In this document: positions 34,282 to 42,979 of the stretch, piece after piece
Numbering within the stretch: the first letter of the stretch is position 1
Layout: every line of letters starts with the position of its first letter
Assembly: GCF_004000865.1 (NCBI RefSeq)
Contig: NZ_BIMB01000004.1
Location: forward strand, 207,657 to 271,656
Source of the DNA: Paenibacillus elgii NBRC 100335
GTDB lineage: Bacteria; Bacillota; Bacilli; Paenibacillales; NBRC-103111
DNA length: 64,000 nucleotides
Direction of reading: 5' to 3'
Notes under the pieces: generated by a model
The model's input: the letters and a program-made list of their open reading frames with translations, nothing else
Database searches by the model: none
What the model was told of the DNA's origin: nothing
Made by a program: the position numbers and the translations under genes

Positions 34282-35471
34282 ATGAAACTTATTTTTCAAG
34301 ATCCTACCTTTTCCTTCGAGCTGCTGCGTACGTTGAGCTACGCCCCTTACGGAGGCGCGGATATCGGCGAATGTCTGGTGACCGGCTATCGGATTGAGGA
34401 GAGCAATTTTGAAAGCTGGTATGCCGAATGGTACAAAACGGCGGAGCGCATTCACGCCCAGGCTGCCGACAGCTTGGCGCGGGGCAAGCGGATCAGCGCG
34501 CGGGAGTCGTTTTTGCGGGCGTCCAATTATTACCGTACCGCGGAGTTTTTCCTGATGGCAATCCGGATGACCCGCGCATGCTCGAAACATGGGAAAAAAG
34601 CCGGAGCACGTTCCGCCAGGCGATCCCACTGATGGTTTGGCCTGTGGAGCAAGTGGAGATTCCTTATGAAGGGACTCACTTGTCAGGATATTTCTACCGC
34701 GTGGATGACGTACCCAGACCAACGTTGATTATTCACGGAGGCTACGATTCCACAGGGGAGGAGCTTTACTTCGGCGGAGCGGCGGCGGCGCTTCAGCGGG
34801 GCTACAATTGCCTGACGTTCGAAGGGCCGGGTCAAGGCGCCACGATTCGGCTGCAGCGCATTCCGTTCCGCCACGATTGGGAGAAGGTGATTACGCCGGT
34901 CGTCGATTATTTACATACCCGGCCGGAAGTGGATAAGCAGCGGATTGCGCTAATGGGCATCAGTCTCGGAGGATTTTTGGCGCCGCGGGCTGCAGCCTAT
35001 GAGCACCGCCTTGCCGCTTGTATCGCAAACGACGGCTTGTTCACCTTCCAATTCGGTGAAATGGCCCCCGAGGGAGCAAACGTGGACTTCAACGAACCGG
35101 CCAAGCTGGAGACCTTTATCCAGGAGCTGATGGCCAACAACACCGGCGTCCGCTGGGCTGTCGATAACGGCCGGTTTACGTTCCAGGCGAAGACGTTCCT
35201 GGAGTTGATTGAGAAAACGCAGCCGTTCACGCTGGAGGGCATTGCCCACATGATTAAATGTCCCGTGCTCGTATGCGAAGCCGAGGCCGATCATTTCTTT
35301 GCCGGCCAGCCGATGAAGCTTTACGAAGCTCTTACCTGCCCCAAAACGTTCATGCTCTTTACGGCGGAAGACGGTGGCGAAGAGCACTGCCAATTCGGAG
35401 CGCTGCTCCTGTTTAATCAACGTGTCTTCGAGTGGCTAGACGATGTAATGGATGGTCTCAACCGTCCGTAA
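34282..35471 (+). pseudogene. Alpha/beta hydrolase, interrupted by a frameshift
   Basis: A gene of about 395 codons for a FrsA-like esterase/hydrolase. ATG 34282 lies 9 nt after AAGGAG. The first part (YGGADIGECLVTGYRI, ESWYAEWYKTAERI, SARESFLRASNYYRTAEFFL) continues in another frame as DGNPDDPRMLETWEKS from about 34553. It then has the nucleophile elbow GISLGG, an oxyanion-type HGGYDS segment and the late catalytic HC. The frames are consistent with loss of one base near 34550-34557, in a TTTTTCC run. Downstream ORF quality is intact over 300 codons. The break is therefore recent, a sequencing error, or read by -1 slippage. PadR control suggests a response to a small, perhaps phenolic or xenobiotic, compound. 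Confidence 0.8.
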
Positions 35472-35515
35472 CGATAAGGCGGGAAGCCAGCCTCGCGTCT
35501 GCCCGCAAAAAAAAT

Positions 35516-35538
35516 CGCTCCGGAAACATTCCGGAGCG
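35516..35538 (-). terminator. Terminator of the xylanase gene, beyond an inserted element
   Basis: CGCTCCGGAA-N3-TTCCGGAGCG is a perfect hairpin, followed on the minus strand by eight T. Between it and the xylanase stop lies the 263-bp element. It could also act weakly for the plus-strand hydrolase gene. Confidence 0.75.
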
Positions 35539-35547
35539 TTCAGAGTG

Positions 35548-35810
35548 TTGAGAAAGTGGTCTTCACTAATACGGTGAAACATACGGAGGTGGGGTATGCA
35601 CTGGAGGAGCGATAGCGTTCGCCTTTGTCCGCGGGAAATATCCGCTGCGAAGCGGCTTCAAATCAAAATTTCCTGCGGACCCGGGGTCCCCGCAAAGTAC
35701 TAGGACTGAGCTTCTCTGATTCAACTTCACTTTGTGGGGTGGAGCAGCGACCGGAAGTGTATACCCCACCCCCTCGTATTACCTGTACCGCTCTCCGACC
35801 ACTTTCTCAA
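35548..35810. mobile_element. 263-bp inverted-repeat element, copy 1
   Basis: Ends TTGAGAAAGTGG and CCACTTTCTCAA are perfect 12-bp inverted repeats. The interior is internally self-complementary (GGTGGGGTAT near one end, ATACCCCACC near the other). Read in reverse it is homologous to 59991-60253 over its whole length, and both copies are exactly 263 bp. It has no transposase and looks like a MITE-like or REP-like mobile hairpin. Confidence 0.85.
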
Positions 35811-35829
35811 CAAGCGCCGAAGCCCGTGC

Positions 35830-37590
35830 TTATGGGCCTTGCAGCGCTTCCTTTATTTTGTGGTACGGGAGCTTCGGCGTATAATACTCGTCGTAGATGA
35901 GCCCGTTGCCGAACTCGTTGTATTCACCCTCGGGCTGAAGCGACGAATAGCGGTCGGTAAATCCCCACATGGCGTAGGACGTAAACCGGTTATTCGCTTG
36001 GGTCAGCGCCAGGATCGATTTGAAATATTCCGCCTGCTTGCTGCGCAGCGTGTCCGTGACCTTGCCGTGCATGTTGACGTCCAGCTCCGATACCCGCACC
36101 TCCAAGCCAAGATCGGTGAAACGTTTGACCGTGCGCTTGAACTCGCTAGCCGATACGGGATCGTACGTCCCGTCGCTGTCTTTGCCGATATCTTCGTGAA
36201 CCTGGAAGCCGATGCCGTGCAAAGGCACCCCGCGCGACTGGAGCCGCTGGACAAGCGTATACAGCGCGTCCGCTTTGTCGTCCTCCGCCTCGCAGCCATA
36301 TTCGTTTATGTACAGCTTGGCATCCGGGTCGGCTTCGTGAGCGGCGCGCAGCGCGATGTCTAGAAACTTCTCGCCCATCGCCTTGAACCAGATCGAATCC
36401 CGCAAGCCGAGATTGACGTTAAACTTCTCGTCCTTGAGCGGTTCGTTGATGACGTCCCACTCCTTGATTCTGCCCTTGTACCGTCCGACCACCGTCTTCA
36501 CGTGCTCCTCCATGATGGCCTGCAGCTCTGCGGCGCTGTAGTTGCCTTGCGTGAGCCACCGGGGATTCGCTTCGCTCCAGACCAGCGCATGACCGTGAAC
36601 GGCCATGCCGTTGCGTTCCGCGAATTCCACCAAACTGTCCCCTTCCGCGAAAGCGTAAACGTTCCGCTGCGGATGAATGAACTGAAACTTCATGTCGTTT
36701 TCCGGAGTCAGGATACTGAACTCCCGTCCCAGAATGCTGCGGTAAGCGGAATCCGTCATGGTCGGGATGACGGCCGCAGCCGTGCCGATGCTCAGGTGCG
36801 GCGCATTCGTCCGCGCCAGTGCCCGCAGCGAGTCCGCACTCTGCGGCACGGCAGCGATGCCCAGATCACTTACCGTTACCGCCGAGGCGCTGCCTTCCGC
36901 TTGAGCCGTCAGCGACTTGAGCGTAAACGAGCTGCCGACGTCCGCATCGGCGCCGAAATACACTTTGCCATCCGCGAACACTCCGGGGTCCGCCATTTCC
37001 CCGACTTTGACCTGATTTACGTAAAATGCGAGCTTGCCGCTCTTGACCAGAAGCCGGACATCAAGCGTTCCGGCCGATGTATAATTGAAAGCCGCTTTCT
37101 TCGGAACGGCGGAAGAGCCGTTATAGACGGCGGCCGACAGCTTGCCGTTCTTCAACATAACCGATACCGCCTTGCCTTCCTGCCGCCATTCGTCCTGAAT
37201 GACCGGAAGTGTGCCGTACAGTTGAAGTCCGGCGCTTTTGCCGGGGGAAGAGGCCATTTGAAAGCTTACCGAAAAATCTCCGGATATGTTCAAAACCGGA
37301 CCGCGCAAATTGATCGGCGGATTGCTGACCGTCGGCTGCGACACATCGTTGCCCCAAGGGATGATGGCCCGCCCTATACCGGTAACGGTCACTTCATCGC
37401 CAGCCGCAGTTGCTCCTGAAAATCGGGTCCAATCGTGCCCCCGGATCAAATCGACTGTCGCAGGAGCCAACGGCACATCGGCTGCTTCGACCGAAGCGGC
37501 CCCCGGCATTACGGAAACAAGCTGAAGCTGCAGCAGCAGCAAAGATGCTGCGCCGAGCTTGAAGCTTCGTTTGCTTCTCGTCATCATCAA
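35830..37590 (-). CDS. Secreted endo-1,4-beta-xylanase, GH10
   Basis: A 586-residue secreted xylanase. A signal peptide (hydrophobic about 10-28, cleavage near AASVEA) is followed by a beta-sandwich module of about 200 residues resembling a laminin-G/carbohydrate-binding domain (FSVSFQMASSPGKSAGLQLYG). The GH10 barrel occupies about 265-580. The acid/base Glu is in WDVINEPL and the nucleophile Glu in VRVSELDVN; NDMKFQ and HGHALVW line the cleft. It degrades xylan outside the cell. The stop lies only 19 bases from a repeat element that separates the gene from its terminator. Confidence 0.94.
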   Translation of the reverse strand: MMMTRSKRSFKLGAASLLLLQLQLVSVMPGAASVEAADVPLAPATVDLIRGHDWTRFSGATAAGDEVTVTGIGRAIIPWGNDVSQPTVSNPPINLRGPVLNISGDFSVSFQMASSPGKSAGLQLYGTLPVIQDEWRQEGKAVSVMLKNGKLSAAVYNGSSAVPKKAAFNYTSAGTLDVRLLVKSGKLAFYVNQVKVGEMADPGVFADGKVYFGADADVGSSFTLKSLTAQAEGSASAVTVSDLGIAAVPQSADSLRALARTNAPHLSIGTAAAVIPTMTDSAYRSILGREFSILTPENDMKFQFIHPQRNVYAFAEGDSLVEFAERNGMAVHGHALVWSEANPRWLTQGNYSAAELQAIMEEHVKTVVGRYKGRIKEWDVINEPLKDEKFNVNLGLRDSIWFKAMGEKFLDIALRAAHEADPDAKLYINEYGCEAEDDKADALYTLVQRLQSRGVPLHGIGFQVHEDIGKDSDGTYDPVSASEFKRTVKRFTDLGLEVRVSELDVNMHGKVTDTLRSKQAEYFKSILALTQANNRFTSYAMWGFTDRYSSLQPEGEYNEFGNGLIYDEYYTPKLPYHKIKEALQGP

Positions 37591-37687
37591 TAAACCCCTT
37601 CCCCTATTGTGAATTGACCGTAATAACCCAATTATAAGGCGAGCTTCTAGGTTTTCCCATGTCTTTTTTTAAGATGGTTTTGCACAA

Positions 37688-37722
37688 AACAAAGCCCAGC
37701 GCACAAGTCGCTGGGCTTTGTT
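37688..37722 (-). terminator. Terminator after the solute-binding lipoprotein gene
   Basis: AACAAAGCCCAGCG (37688-37701) and CGCTGGGCTTTGTT (37709-37722) form a perfect 14-bp stem, with T-rich sequence on the minus strand. Confidence 0.85.
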
Positions 37723-37748
37723 ACTTTGATGACGGGTGGCAGGCACCG

Positions 37749-39158
37749 CTATTTCACTGCTCCCCCGTCCGTTCCCGATTCCGGAGGCTCCGCCAGCCAT
37801 GCTTCATCCAGCACCTGCTGGCCTTCCTTTTGAAGCTGCTGCAGCGCCTGCCGCACCGTCGATTTTCCGGTCATAATCCATTCAAGCTGCTCGTCCGCCT
37901 TCTTATCGAATTCCCAGTAAAAACGCGCGGGGGTATTCGGCTTCATTTCTATTCCCGATCCAAGCGTATCGTCATACTTCACTTGGTAAAACGGCTCCAT
38001 GCTGCGGCCGTCTACCGTATTGACGAAGCCCGAGCGGGTCGGCGTCAGCGGCGAAATGGACGTCTTCGTTTCGATTTTGGCCGCTTCCGCACTGTTGAAA
38101 TAGCGGACGATCTTCCAAACCTTGTCCGCCTGCCCGGACCCTGCGCCGATCGCAAAAATCGGATGCAGATAAACGTCCTGCTGCCACGAGCTGCTGCCGT
38201 CCAGCGAAGGCGGCTGCACGATCTGCCAATCGATCTTGGAGCCGCTCTCCTGCAGCCGCCTGATCTGCGACGGTCCGCTTATGGTCATCGCTGCCCGTCC
38301 CTGACTGAACAAATCGGTACTATCGACAGCCTCCTTATCCTGGCCGCCTTTGTTGTCCTTCCCGCCAATCATGGGCATATCGCCGTTCTTCCAGGCTTCC
38401 GTCATCTGTGAGAATACCTTCTGCCAAGCCTCCGTATCGATCGTGACAGTACGTCCCTCATCATCCGTCTCACGGAGTCCCACATTCCACCCCACCGACC
38501 GGACCATCCCAAACCTTGAGTTCATAAACGGTTGATGAAGCCCGTAAATCGGGTCCTTCCCGTTCTTGGCGCCGCGGAATCTGCCTGCCAGCTCGAACAG
38601 GTCGTCCCAAGTGATGCCATCTTTCGGGTAAGGAGCCTTGTACTCGTCGAACAGCCCTTTATTGTAGTACAGCACCGAGGTCGAAAATCGAGGGGCAAGC
38701 CCGTACAGCTTGCCCCCGCCCTTGGTCCGCAAATAATCGATGACGTCCGGATGCATGTTTTCGATATCGAATTTGTCCCGCTTGATCAACGAATCCAACT
38801 CGTACAGCTTGCCCGCCGCCGCGAGCTGCTGATATTCCCCGGACCTCGTAATAATGAGATCCGGTTTTTGCTCGTCCAGCAGCTTGTCCATTTCTTTTTG
38901 CGGATTCTTGCCGCGGGCCATCGTATCATCAGTTGCGACGACTTCCACTTCAAGCTCAGGGAATTTGGCCGTAAAATAATCGCCGTACTCACTGTCAAAC
39001 GCTTCCTGGTTGAAATAAGCCACCTTGAGCTTCGTCCGTTCCGGCGGGGCCGCAGCCGGCGCATCGTTGCAGCCGGCCGCGCTCCAAGCCAGCGTGCCCG
39101 CCAGCAGGGGGAGCAGCAGCTTGTTCCTCCGAGTTCTTGTCGTTCCGCTCCGATTCAT
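37749..39158 (-). CDS. Solute-binding lipoprotein of the ECF sigma locus
   Basis: A 469-residue extracellular solute-binding protein of the sugar ABC type (cluster B). The lipobox SAAGC places the lipidated Cys at residue 30. The binding domain spans about 42-450 with the family segments KPDLIITRSGEYQQLAAAGKLYELD, GGGKLYGLAP and LYYNKGLFDEY. It lies 10 nt after the membrane-anchored paralogue in the same operon, and no permease or ATPase gene is present. It may deliver ligand to the sensor instead of to an importer. Its promoter would be the ECF promoter at 41322-41346. Confidence 0.88.
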   Translation of the reverse strand: MNRSGTTRTRRNKLLLPLLAGTLAWSAAGCNDAPAAAPPERTKLKVAYFNQEAFDSEYGDYFTAKFPELEVEVVATDDTMARGKNPQKEMDKLLDEQKPDLIITRSGEYQQLAAAGKLYELDSLIKRDKFDIENMHPDVIDYLRTKGGGKLYGLAPRFSTSVLYYNKGLFDEYKAPYPKDGITWDDLFELAGRFRGAKNGKDPIYGLHQPFMNSRFGMVRSVGWNVGLRETDDEGRTVTIDTEAWQKVFSQMTEAWKNGDMPMIGGKDNKGGQDKEAVDSTDLFSQGRAAMTISGPSQIRRLQESGSKIDWQIVQPPSLDGSSSWQQDVYLHPIFAIGAGSGQADKVWKIVRYFNSAEAAKIETKTSISPLTPTRSGFVNTVDGRSMEPFYQVKYDDTLGSGIEMKPNTPARFYWEFDKKADEQLEWIMTGKSTVRQALQQLQKEGQQVLDEAWLAEPPESGTDGGAVK

Positions 39159-39168
39159 GGCTCTCCCC

Positions 39169-40755
39169 CTATGGTGTCCTGCCGTCCACCGCCGTCTTGG
39201 CTTGGACCGGCTTCTTCTGCGCTGCGTTTTTCGCCTGAATCAGCGCCTGCTGTCCGTTGTCTTGAAGCTCCCGTGCTGCCTGGGAGACCGTCTTCTTGCC
39301 TTTCAACACGTCCTTGGAGAGCTGCGTCGCAAGCTCCTCGAAGGCTGAATAAAACTCTGCCGGCACGCCCGGAGTCACTTGCGACTCCGACGGCGGACGA
39401 AGGCTTGTGAACGCTTCGACAAGCTTTTCTTGCCCCTTGACCGCAGAAAGACTCGATAAACGCGAAGGCGAAGAACCGCTGCCGATATTCTGTGTAAGCA
39501 TTTTGCGAGCCATTTCCTCGCTGTTGATGAACTTGACAAGCTCCCATGCCTCCCTCCGATTCTCGGAGGCCGCATTCACCGCATAGATCGTGCGGACCGA
39601 GAAGGAAGACGATTCGTTCGGCCGGGACCGGTCCGTCGGCTCGGTCACGACATCCCATGGAACAGAGGACATCTTGTATCTGGACGAAGCCTCGTTCAAA
39701 TCCTTAACGAAGCCGTAACTTTGCAGCGTCATCGCCGCTTGCCCGGTCATGAACGGATTGGCCCTGTACATATCTTCTCTTGTAGACAACTTTTCCAGCG
39801 GCGGCTGCTCATAAATATATCCGCCACGGACCGCATCCAGCACGGCCGTCCAAGCCTTCTGCCATTCCGGCGTATTGACGGTGACCTGCTTGCCTGAAGA
39901 ATCGAGGATGCCCAGTCCCTTGGCCTGGCCCGCCTGTTGTACCAAACCGAATGGACCGGTATAAGCGCGTGTGACCAAACCGTAGACCCGGTCCTTTGCA
40001 TTCGGGGCCGTCGGAAACCGGGAAGCGAGCTGCAGCAGCTCCTCCCAGCTCATGCCGTTCTTCGGGTAACTGATCCCGTATTTGTCAAACAGCTCCTTGT
40101 TGTAGAAGAGCGCGCGCTGGTCATATTCCGGCGCGAGCCCGTACAGCTTGCCTCCACCCTCGGTACGAAGCCTGTCGACAACGCCGGCATGTATATTTTG
40201 CAGATCGAAGCCCTCCTGCCGGATCACGTCGTCCAACGCGTACAGCTTGCCCTCCTTGGCCAACTGCGCGTATTCGGACAGCGACAGCGCCAGCACGTCG
40301 GGTTTGTCTTTTTCCAATTGCTCCTCAAGATTGGTCATGATTCCGGCAGAGGATTCGTTTCCGATTCCCTTCTCTACCTTGACGGCGACATTCGGGTAAC
40401 GGATCGTAAACGCTTTACCATATTGCATCATGAACGTTGTTTCATGAACAAACGAAACTTTCAGCGTCTTCTCCTTATTCGGGTCCATCGCCTCCAAGGC
40501 CGCCTTCTCCAGCGGCTTGGACAGCTTGGATAGTCCCTCGACCAGCCGGTCCGCCTGGGTCCATCCGACCGCCAGCACAAGCACGCACGCCACCGCGGGA
40601 CTCCAGCGGAGCCAGCGTTTGCTTCCGACGGGCGGCTGCTTCGTCTCCACCCGCTCCTTCACCTTATGCATGAGTTCCTTGGAAAAGCCGCCCTGCTTGA
40701 GCTGCAGCCGGGTCAGATGCTTCTCCCAATGTTCGGGTTCGAGCCGTTTCGTCAT
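39169..40755 (-). CDS. Membrane-anchored solute-binding protein, putative anti-sigma factor
   Basis: A 528-residue protein that starts inside the sigma gene stop (ATGA overlap). Residues 1-50 are charged, helical and cytosolic, with no zinc-binding HxxxCxxC motif. Residues about 51-66 are a single membrane helix without lipobox. Residues about 90-510 form an extracellular solute-binding domain paralogous to its two neighbours (GEGGGKLYGLAP-type block, ALFYNKELFDKYG, AWELVKFINSEE). Gene order (sigma, then coupled membrane protein with a short cytosolic head) is that of ECF anti-sigma factors. The outer domain would make it a glycan or sugar sensor, comparable in logic to clostridial RsgI. The anti-sigma role is inferred from order and topology. 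Confidence 0.8.
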   Translation of the reverse strand: MTKRLEPEHWEKHLTRLQLKQGGFSKELMHKVKERVETKQPPVGSKRWLRWSPAVACVLVLAVGWTQADRLVEGLSKLSKPLEKAALEAMDPNKEKTLKVSFVHETTFMMQYGKAFTIRYPNVAVKVEKGIGNESSAGIMTNLEEQLEKDKPDVLALSLSEYAQLAKEGKLYALDDVIRQEGFDLQNIHAGVVDRLRTEGGGKLYGLAPEYDQRALFYNKELFDKYGISYPKNGMSWEELLQLASRFPTAPNAKDRVYGLVTRAYTGPFGLVQQAGQAKGLGILDSSGKQVTVNTPEWQKAWTAVLDAVRGGYIYEQPPLEKLSTREDMYRANPFMTGQAAMTLQSYGFVKDLNEASSRYKMSSVPWDVVTEPTDRSRPNESSSFSVRTIYAVNAASENRREAWELVKFINSEEMARKMLTQNIGSGSSPSRLSSLSAVKGQEKLVEAFTSLRPPSESQVTPGVPAEFYSAFEELATQLSKDVLKGKKTVSQAARELQDNGQQALIQAKNAAQKKPVQAKTAVDGRTP

Positions 40756-41297
40756 GCCTTTCTTCCCTCCTCGCCGAGCTGCTGCGATACTTTGGCGCGC
40801 GCCCGGGAAAGTCTAGATTTAACCGTGCCTTCGGACACGTTCAGCAGCTTCGCGATCTCTGCGTAAGACAGCTGATGGTGCGCATGCAGTAGCAGCACCT
40901 CGCGCAGCTTGTGGGGCAAGCCGAGCACCGTGTTCCACACTTCCTCCTCGGCAAGCAGGCCGATCACTTGCGATTCCGCCGACGGCTCCTGGCCTTCCTG
41001 GCGCAGAATGCCGAAAGGAATGACGCGGCGTATCCACGCCGATCGCCAATGATCGCGCACCAGATTGCGGGTAATGGCGAGCAGCCATGTCTTGAGGCTG
41101 GCCTCGCCGCGAAACGTATATAACCGCTCGTACACCCGTACGAACACGTCCTGTGTCACATCGTCCGCCAACGTCCGGTTCTTCGACAGGAAAAAGGCAT
41201 AGTTCCATACGTCTTCGCCGTACGTCAGCATGATGTCCGAAAGAGCGGCGTTTTTATCCAAGCCGCCGGACATCGATTTTAAGTATTCAAAGGCCAC
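40752..41297 (-). CDS. ECF-type RNA polymerase sigma factor
   Basis: A 181-residue group IV sigma factor with a GTG start 8 nt after AGGTGA. Region 2 (about 25-90) contains DDVTQDVFVRVYERLYTFRGEASLKTWLLAITRNLVRDHWR. Region 4 (about 120-175) has LPHKLREVLLLHAHHQLSYAEIAKLLNVSEGTVKSRLSRAR. The gene overlaps the membrane-anchored solute-binding gene by 4 nt. A perfect GGAAC-N16-CGTC promoter lies 25-49 bases upstream of its start, so autoregulation is likely. It probably also drives the divergent lipoprotein-PAP2-GH26 genes. Confidence 0.93.
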   Translation of the reverse strand: MAFEYLKSMSGGLDKNAALSDIMLTYGEDVWNYAFFLSKNRTLADDVTQDVFVRVYERLYTFRGEASLKTWLLAITRNLVRDHWRSAWIRRVIPFGILRQEGQEPSAESQVIGLLAEEEVWNTVLGLPHKLREVLLLHAHHQLSYAEIAKLLNVSEGTVKSRLSRARAKVSQQLGEEGRKA

Positions 41298-41321
41298 CCG
41301 GGTTCACCTCACATGAAATTG

Positions 41322-41346
41322 GACGAAGCAACGGAAGAAAGGTTCC
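41322..41346 (-). promoter_or_regulatory. ECF sigma promoter, sigma operon arm
   Basis: Minus strand: GGAAC (41346-41342), 16-nt spacer, CGTC (41325-41322). It matches the common ECF consensus exactly and has the same spacing as the divergent promoter. Confidence 0.8.
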
Positions 41347-41404
41347 CTTCTGTAAGAAAAATTTTAAGCTCGCCGCCTCTTTCACAAAAATATTCACGTC
41401 CAAC

Positions 41405-41429
41405 GGAACGAATCCGCGAATCCCCCGTC
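41405..41429 (+). promoter_or_regulatory. ECF sigma promoter, lipoprotein-PAP2-GH26 arm
   Basis: GGAAC (41405-41409), 16-nt spacer, CGTC (41426-41429). It lies 79 bases before the lipoprotein start codon. Confidence 0.8.
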
Positions 41430-41507
41430 TACTGCTTGACAACAAAAAAACAGAAGGTGGGACGAAAACGCATCGTCACTACACTTCGGAAATGGGTGGG
41501 ATCGCAA

Positions 41508-42959
41508 ATGAAACGATGGTCTAAATGGGTACCGGCGGGGCTGGCTTTGTCCCTGGCCGCCACAATGACAGGATGCAGCTCGGACAAGCTCGCCGGAGGC
41601 GAAGGAGTCAAGCCTTCCGTAACGTTAAAGGAACTGGGCAAGGACGAGAAAGCAAGCATCAAGGTGCTTTTTTTCGACAAAAATTATTTTTCTCAGCTGT
41701 ATGGCACACTGTTCTCCTCCAAATTCCCGAACATCGACGTACAGGTGGTTTCCATGCAAAACATCTTCGATCCGGGAAAAGACACCAAGAAGGAATTCCA
41801 AAAATTGGTTGACGAAGAAAAACCCGACGTGCTTTTACTCCCGACGCCCGAATTGTTCGAGCAATGGGCTGCCGACGGCAAGCTGCTTCAGCTTGACGAT
41901 GTCATTCGTCAGGACAAGTTCGATGTCGAGAGCATGATGCCGACCGTCATCGAACAAATCAAGTCCATGGGCGACGGCAAGCTGTACGGGCTGGCCCCCT
42001 CCTTCTTTAGCAAAGCGCTGTTTTATAACCGGGATCTGTTCGAGAAACACGGCGTGCCGCTACCGAAAAACCAGATGACGTGGGAAGATGTGCTCGATGT
42101 TGCCAAACGTTTTCCGACCAACGGACAGGGGGAGCAGCGCATCTACGGGATGGCCTCGTACTACCAGTTTAACGACGGCAAGCCGGTCGGATACGAATAC
42201 ATGAGGGGGATCGGGTCCACCCTGGGCTTGTCCGTCCTTGACCGGGAAAAAGGAACGGTGACCCTCCAATCCGACGGCTGGAAAAAGGCGCTGACCCTGG
42301 CCGTAGATGCCGTGAAATCAGGAGCAATCTATAATGCCAAAGACAGCAAGCCAATCGAACCGGGAATGACGATGGAAGACATCTTCAAGCAAGATTTGTT
42401 CGCCACCGGTAAAGCCGCCATGGCCATCGAGGGATCGTACTATATTGAGACGCTTCTGCGGGCCAAGGATTCGCTCAAGGACGTCAAGCCGGTCAACTGG
42501 GATATCGTGACCGTTCCGGTCGATCCGAGAAACCCGGAGGCTTCGGATTCGGTGTCCATTTCGAAGTTTTTTGCCGTCCATGTCGATTCGCCCAACCAGC
42601 GGGCAGCCTGGGAATTGGTCAAATATATCAACAGTGAGGAAGTAGCGAAAGCGGTGTCCTCCTCGAGCCCGGGTGAGCTGTCCTCCAGAACGGCCTATAT
42701 CAAAGAACGGGACGGCCGCAGCCTCGAACCGTTCACGATGCTGAAATTGATCCGAAACGGCTATCCGAAAGGCGCGGAGCCGGTGCCGGCGTCGTTCTAC
42801 TCTGCCTTCGACCAAATGGCCCAAGCGGAGGTGCAAGCCGTCGTCGAAAGCAAAAAATCGGTCGACGAAGCCCTCAAAACGATGCAGCAAAAAGGCCAGG
42901 ACATTTATAACAAAGCCAAACAGGAACAAAAAAATACGGAACAGAAAGGGCAGGGCTAG
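41508..42959 (+). CDS. Solute-binding lipoprotein, divergent arm of the ECF locus
   Basis: A 483-residue solute-binding lipoprotein. ATG 41508 opens a lipoprotein signal with lipobox TMTGC (Cys23); sequence before it has no signal character, and the ECF promoter at 41405-41429 lies inside it. The binding domain (about 45-460) is paralogous to the two proteins across the promoter, with DVIRQDKFDVESM, GDGKLYGLAP, LFYNRDLFEKHG and AWELVKYINSEE. No transporter permease follows; a PAP2 enzyme and a GH26-like enzyme do. A sensing or scavenging role in the envelope is inferred. Confidence 0.88.
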   Translation: MKRWSKWVPAGLALSLAATMTGCSSDKLAGGEGVKPSVTLKELGKDEKASIKVLFFDKNYFSQLYGTLFSSKFPNIDVQVVSMQNIFDPGKDTKKEFQKLVDEEKPDVLLLPTPELFEQWAADGKLLQLDDVIRQDKFDVESMMPTVIEQIKSMGDGKLYGLAPSFFSKALFYNRDLFEKHGVPLPKNQMTWEDVLDVAKRFPTNGQGEQRIYGMASYYQFNDGKPVGYEYMRGIGSTLGLSVLDREKGTVTLQSDGWKKALTLAVDAVKSGAIYNAKDSKPIEPGMTMEDIFKQDLFATGKAAMAIEGSYYIETLLRAKDSLKDVKPVNWDIVTVPVDPRNPEASDSVSISKFFAVHVDSPNQRAAWELVKYINSEEVAKAVSSSSPGELSSRTAYIKERDGRSLEPFTMLKLIRNGYPKGAEPVPASFYSAFDQMAQAEVQAVVESKKSVDEALKTMQQKGQDIYNKAKQEQKNTEQKGQG

Positions 42960-42979
42960 CCGGGTTGGAAAATCGAACG

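Noticed and set aside
35625..35900. Small frames inside the 263-bp repeat copies (also at 60015-60317)
   Set aside because: They arise from the repeat sequence itself and occur in both copies without ribosome sites.
37749..42959. Solute-binding genes as part of an ordinary sugar ABC importer
   Set aside because: No permease or ATPase gene lies on either side, one of the three proteins is membrane-anchored with a cytosolic head, and a sigma factor gene is coupled to it.
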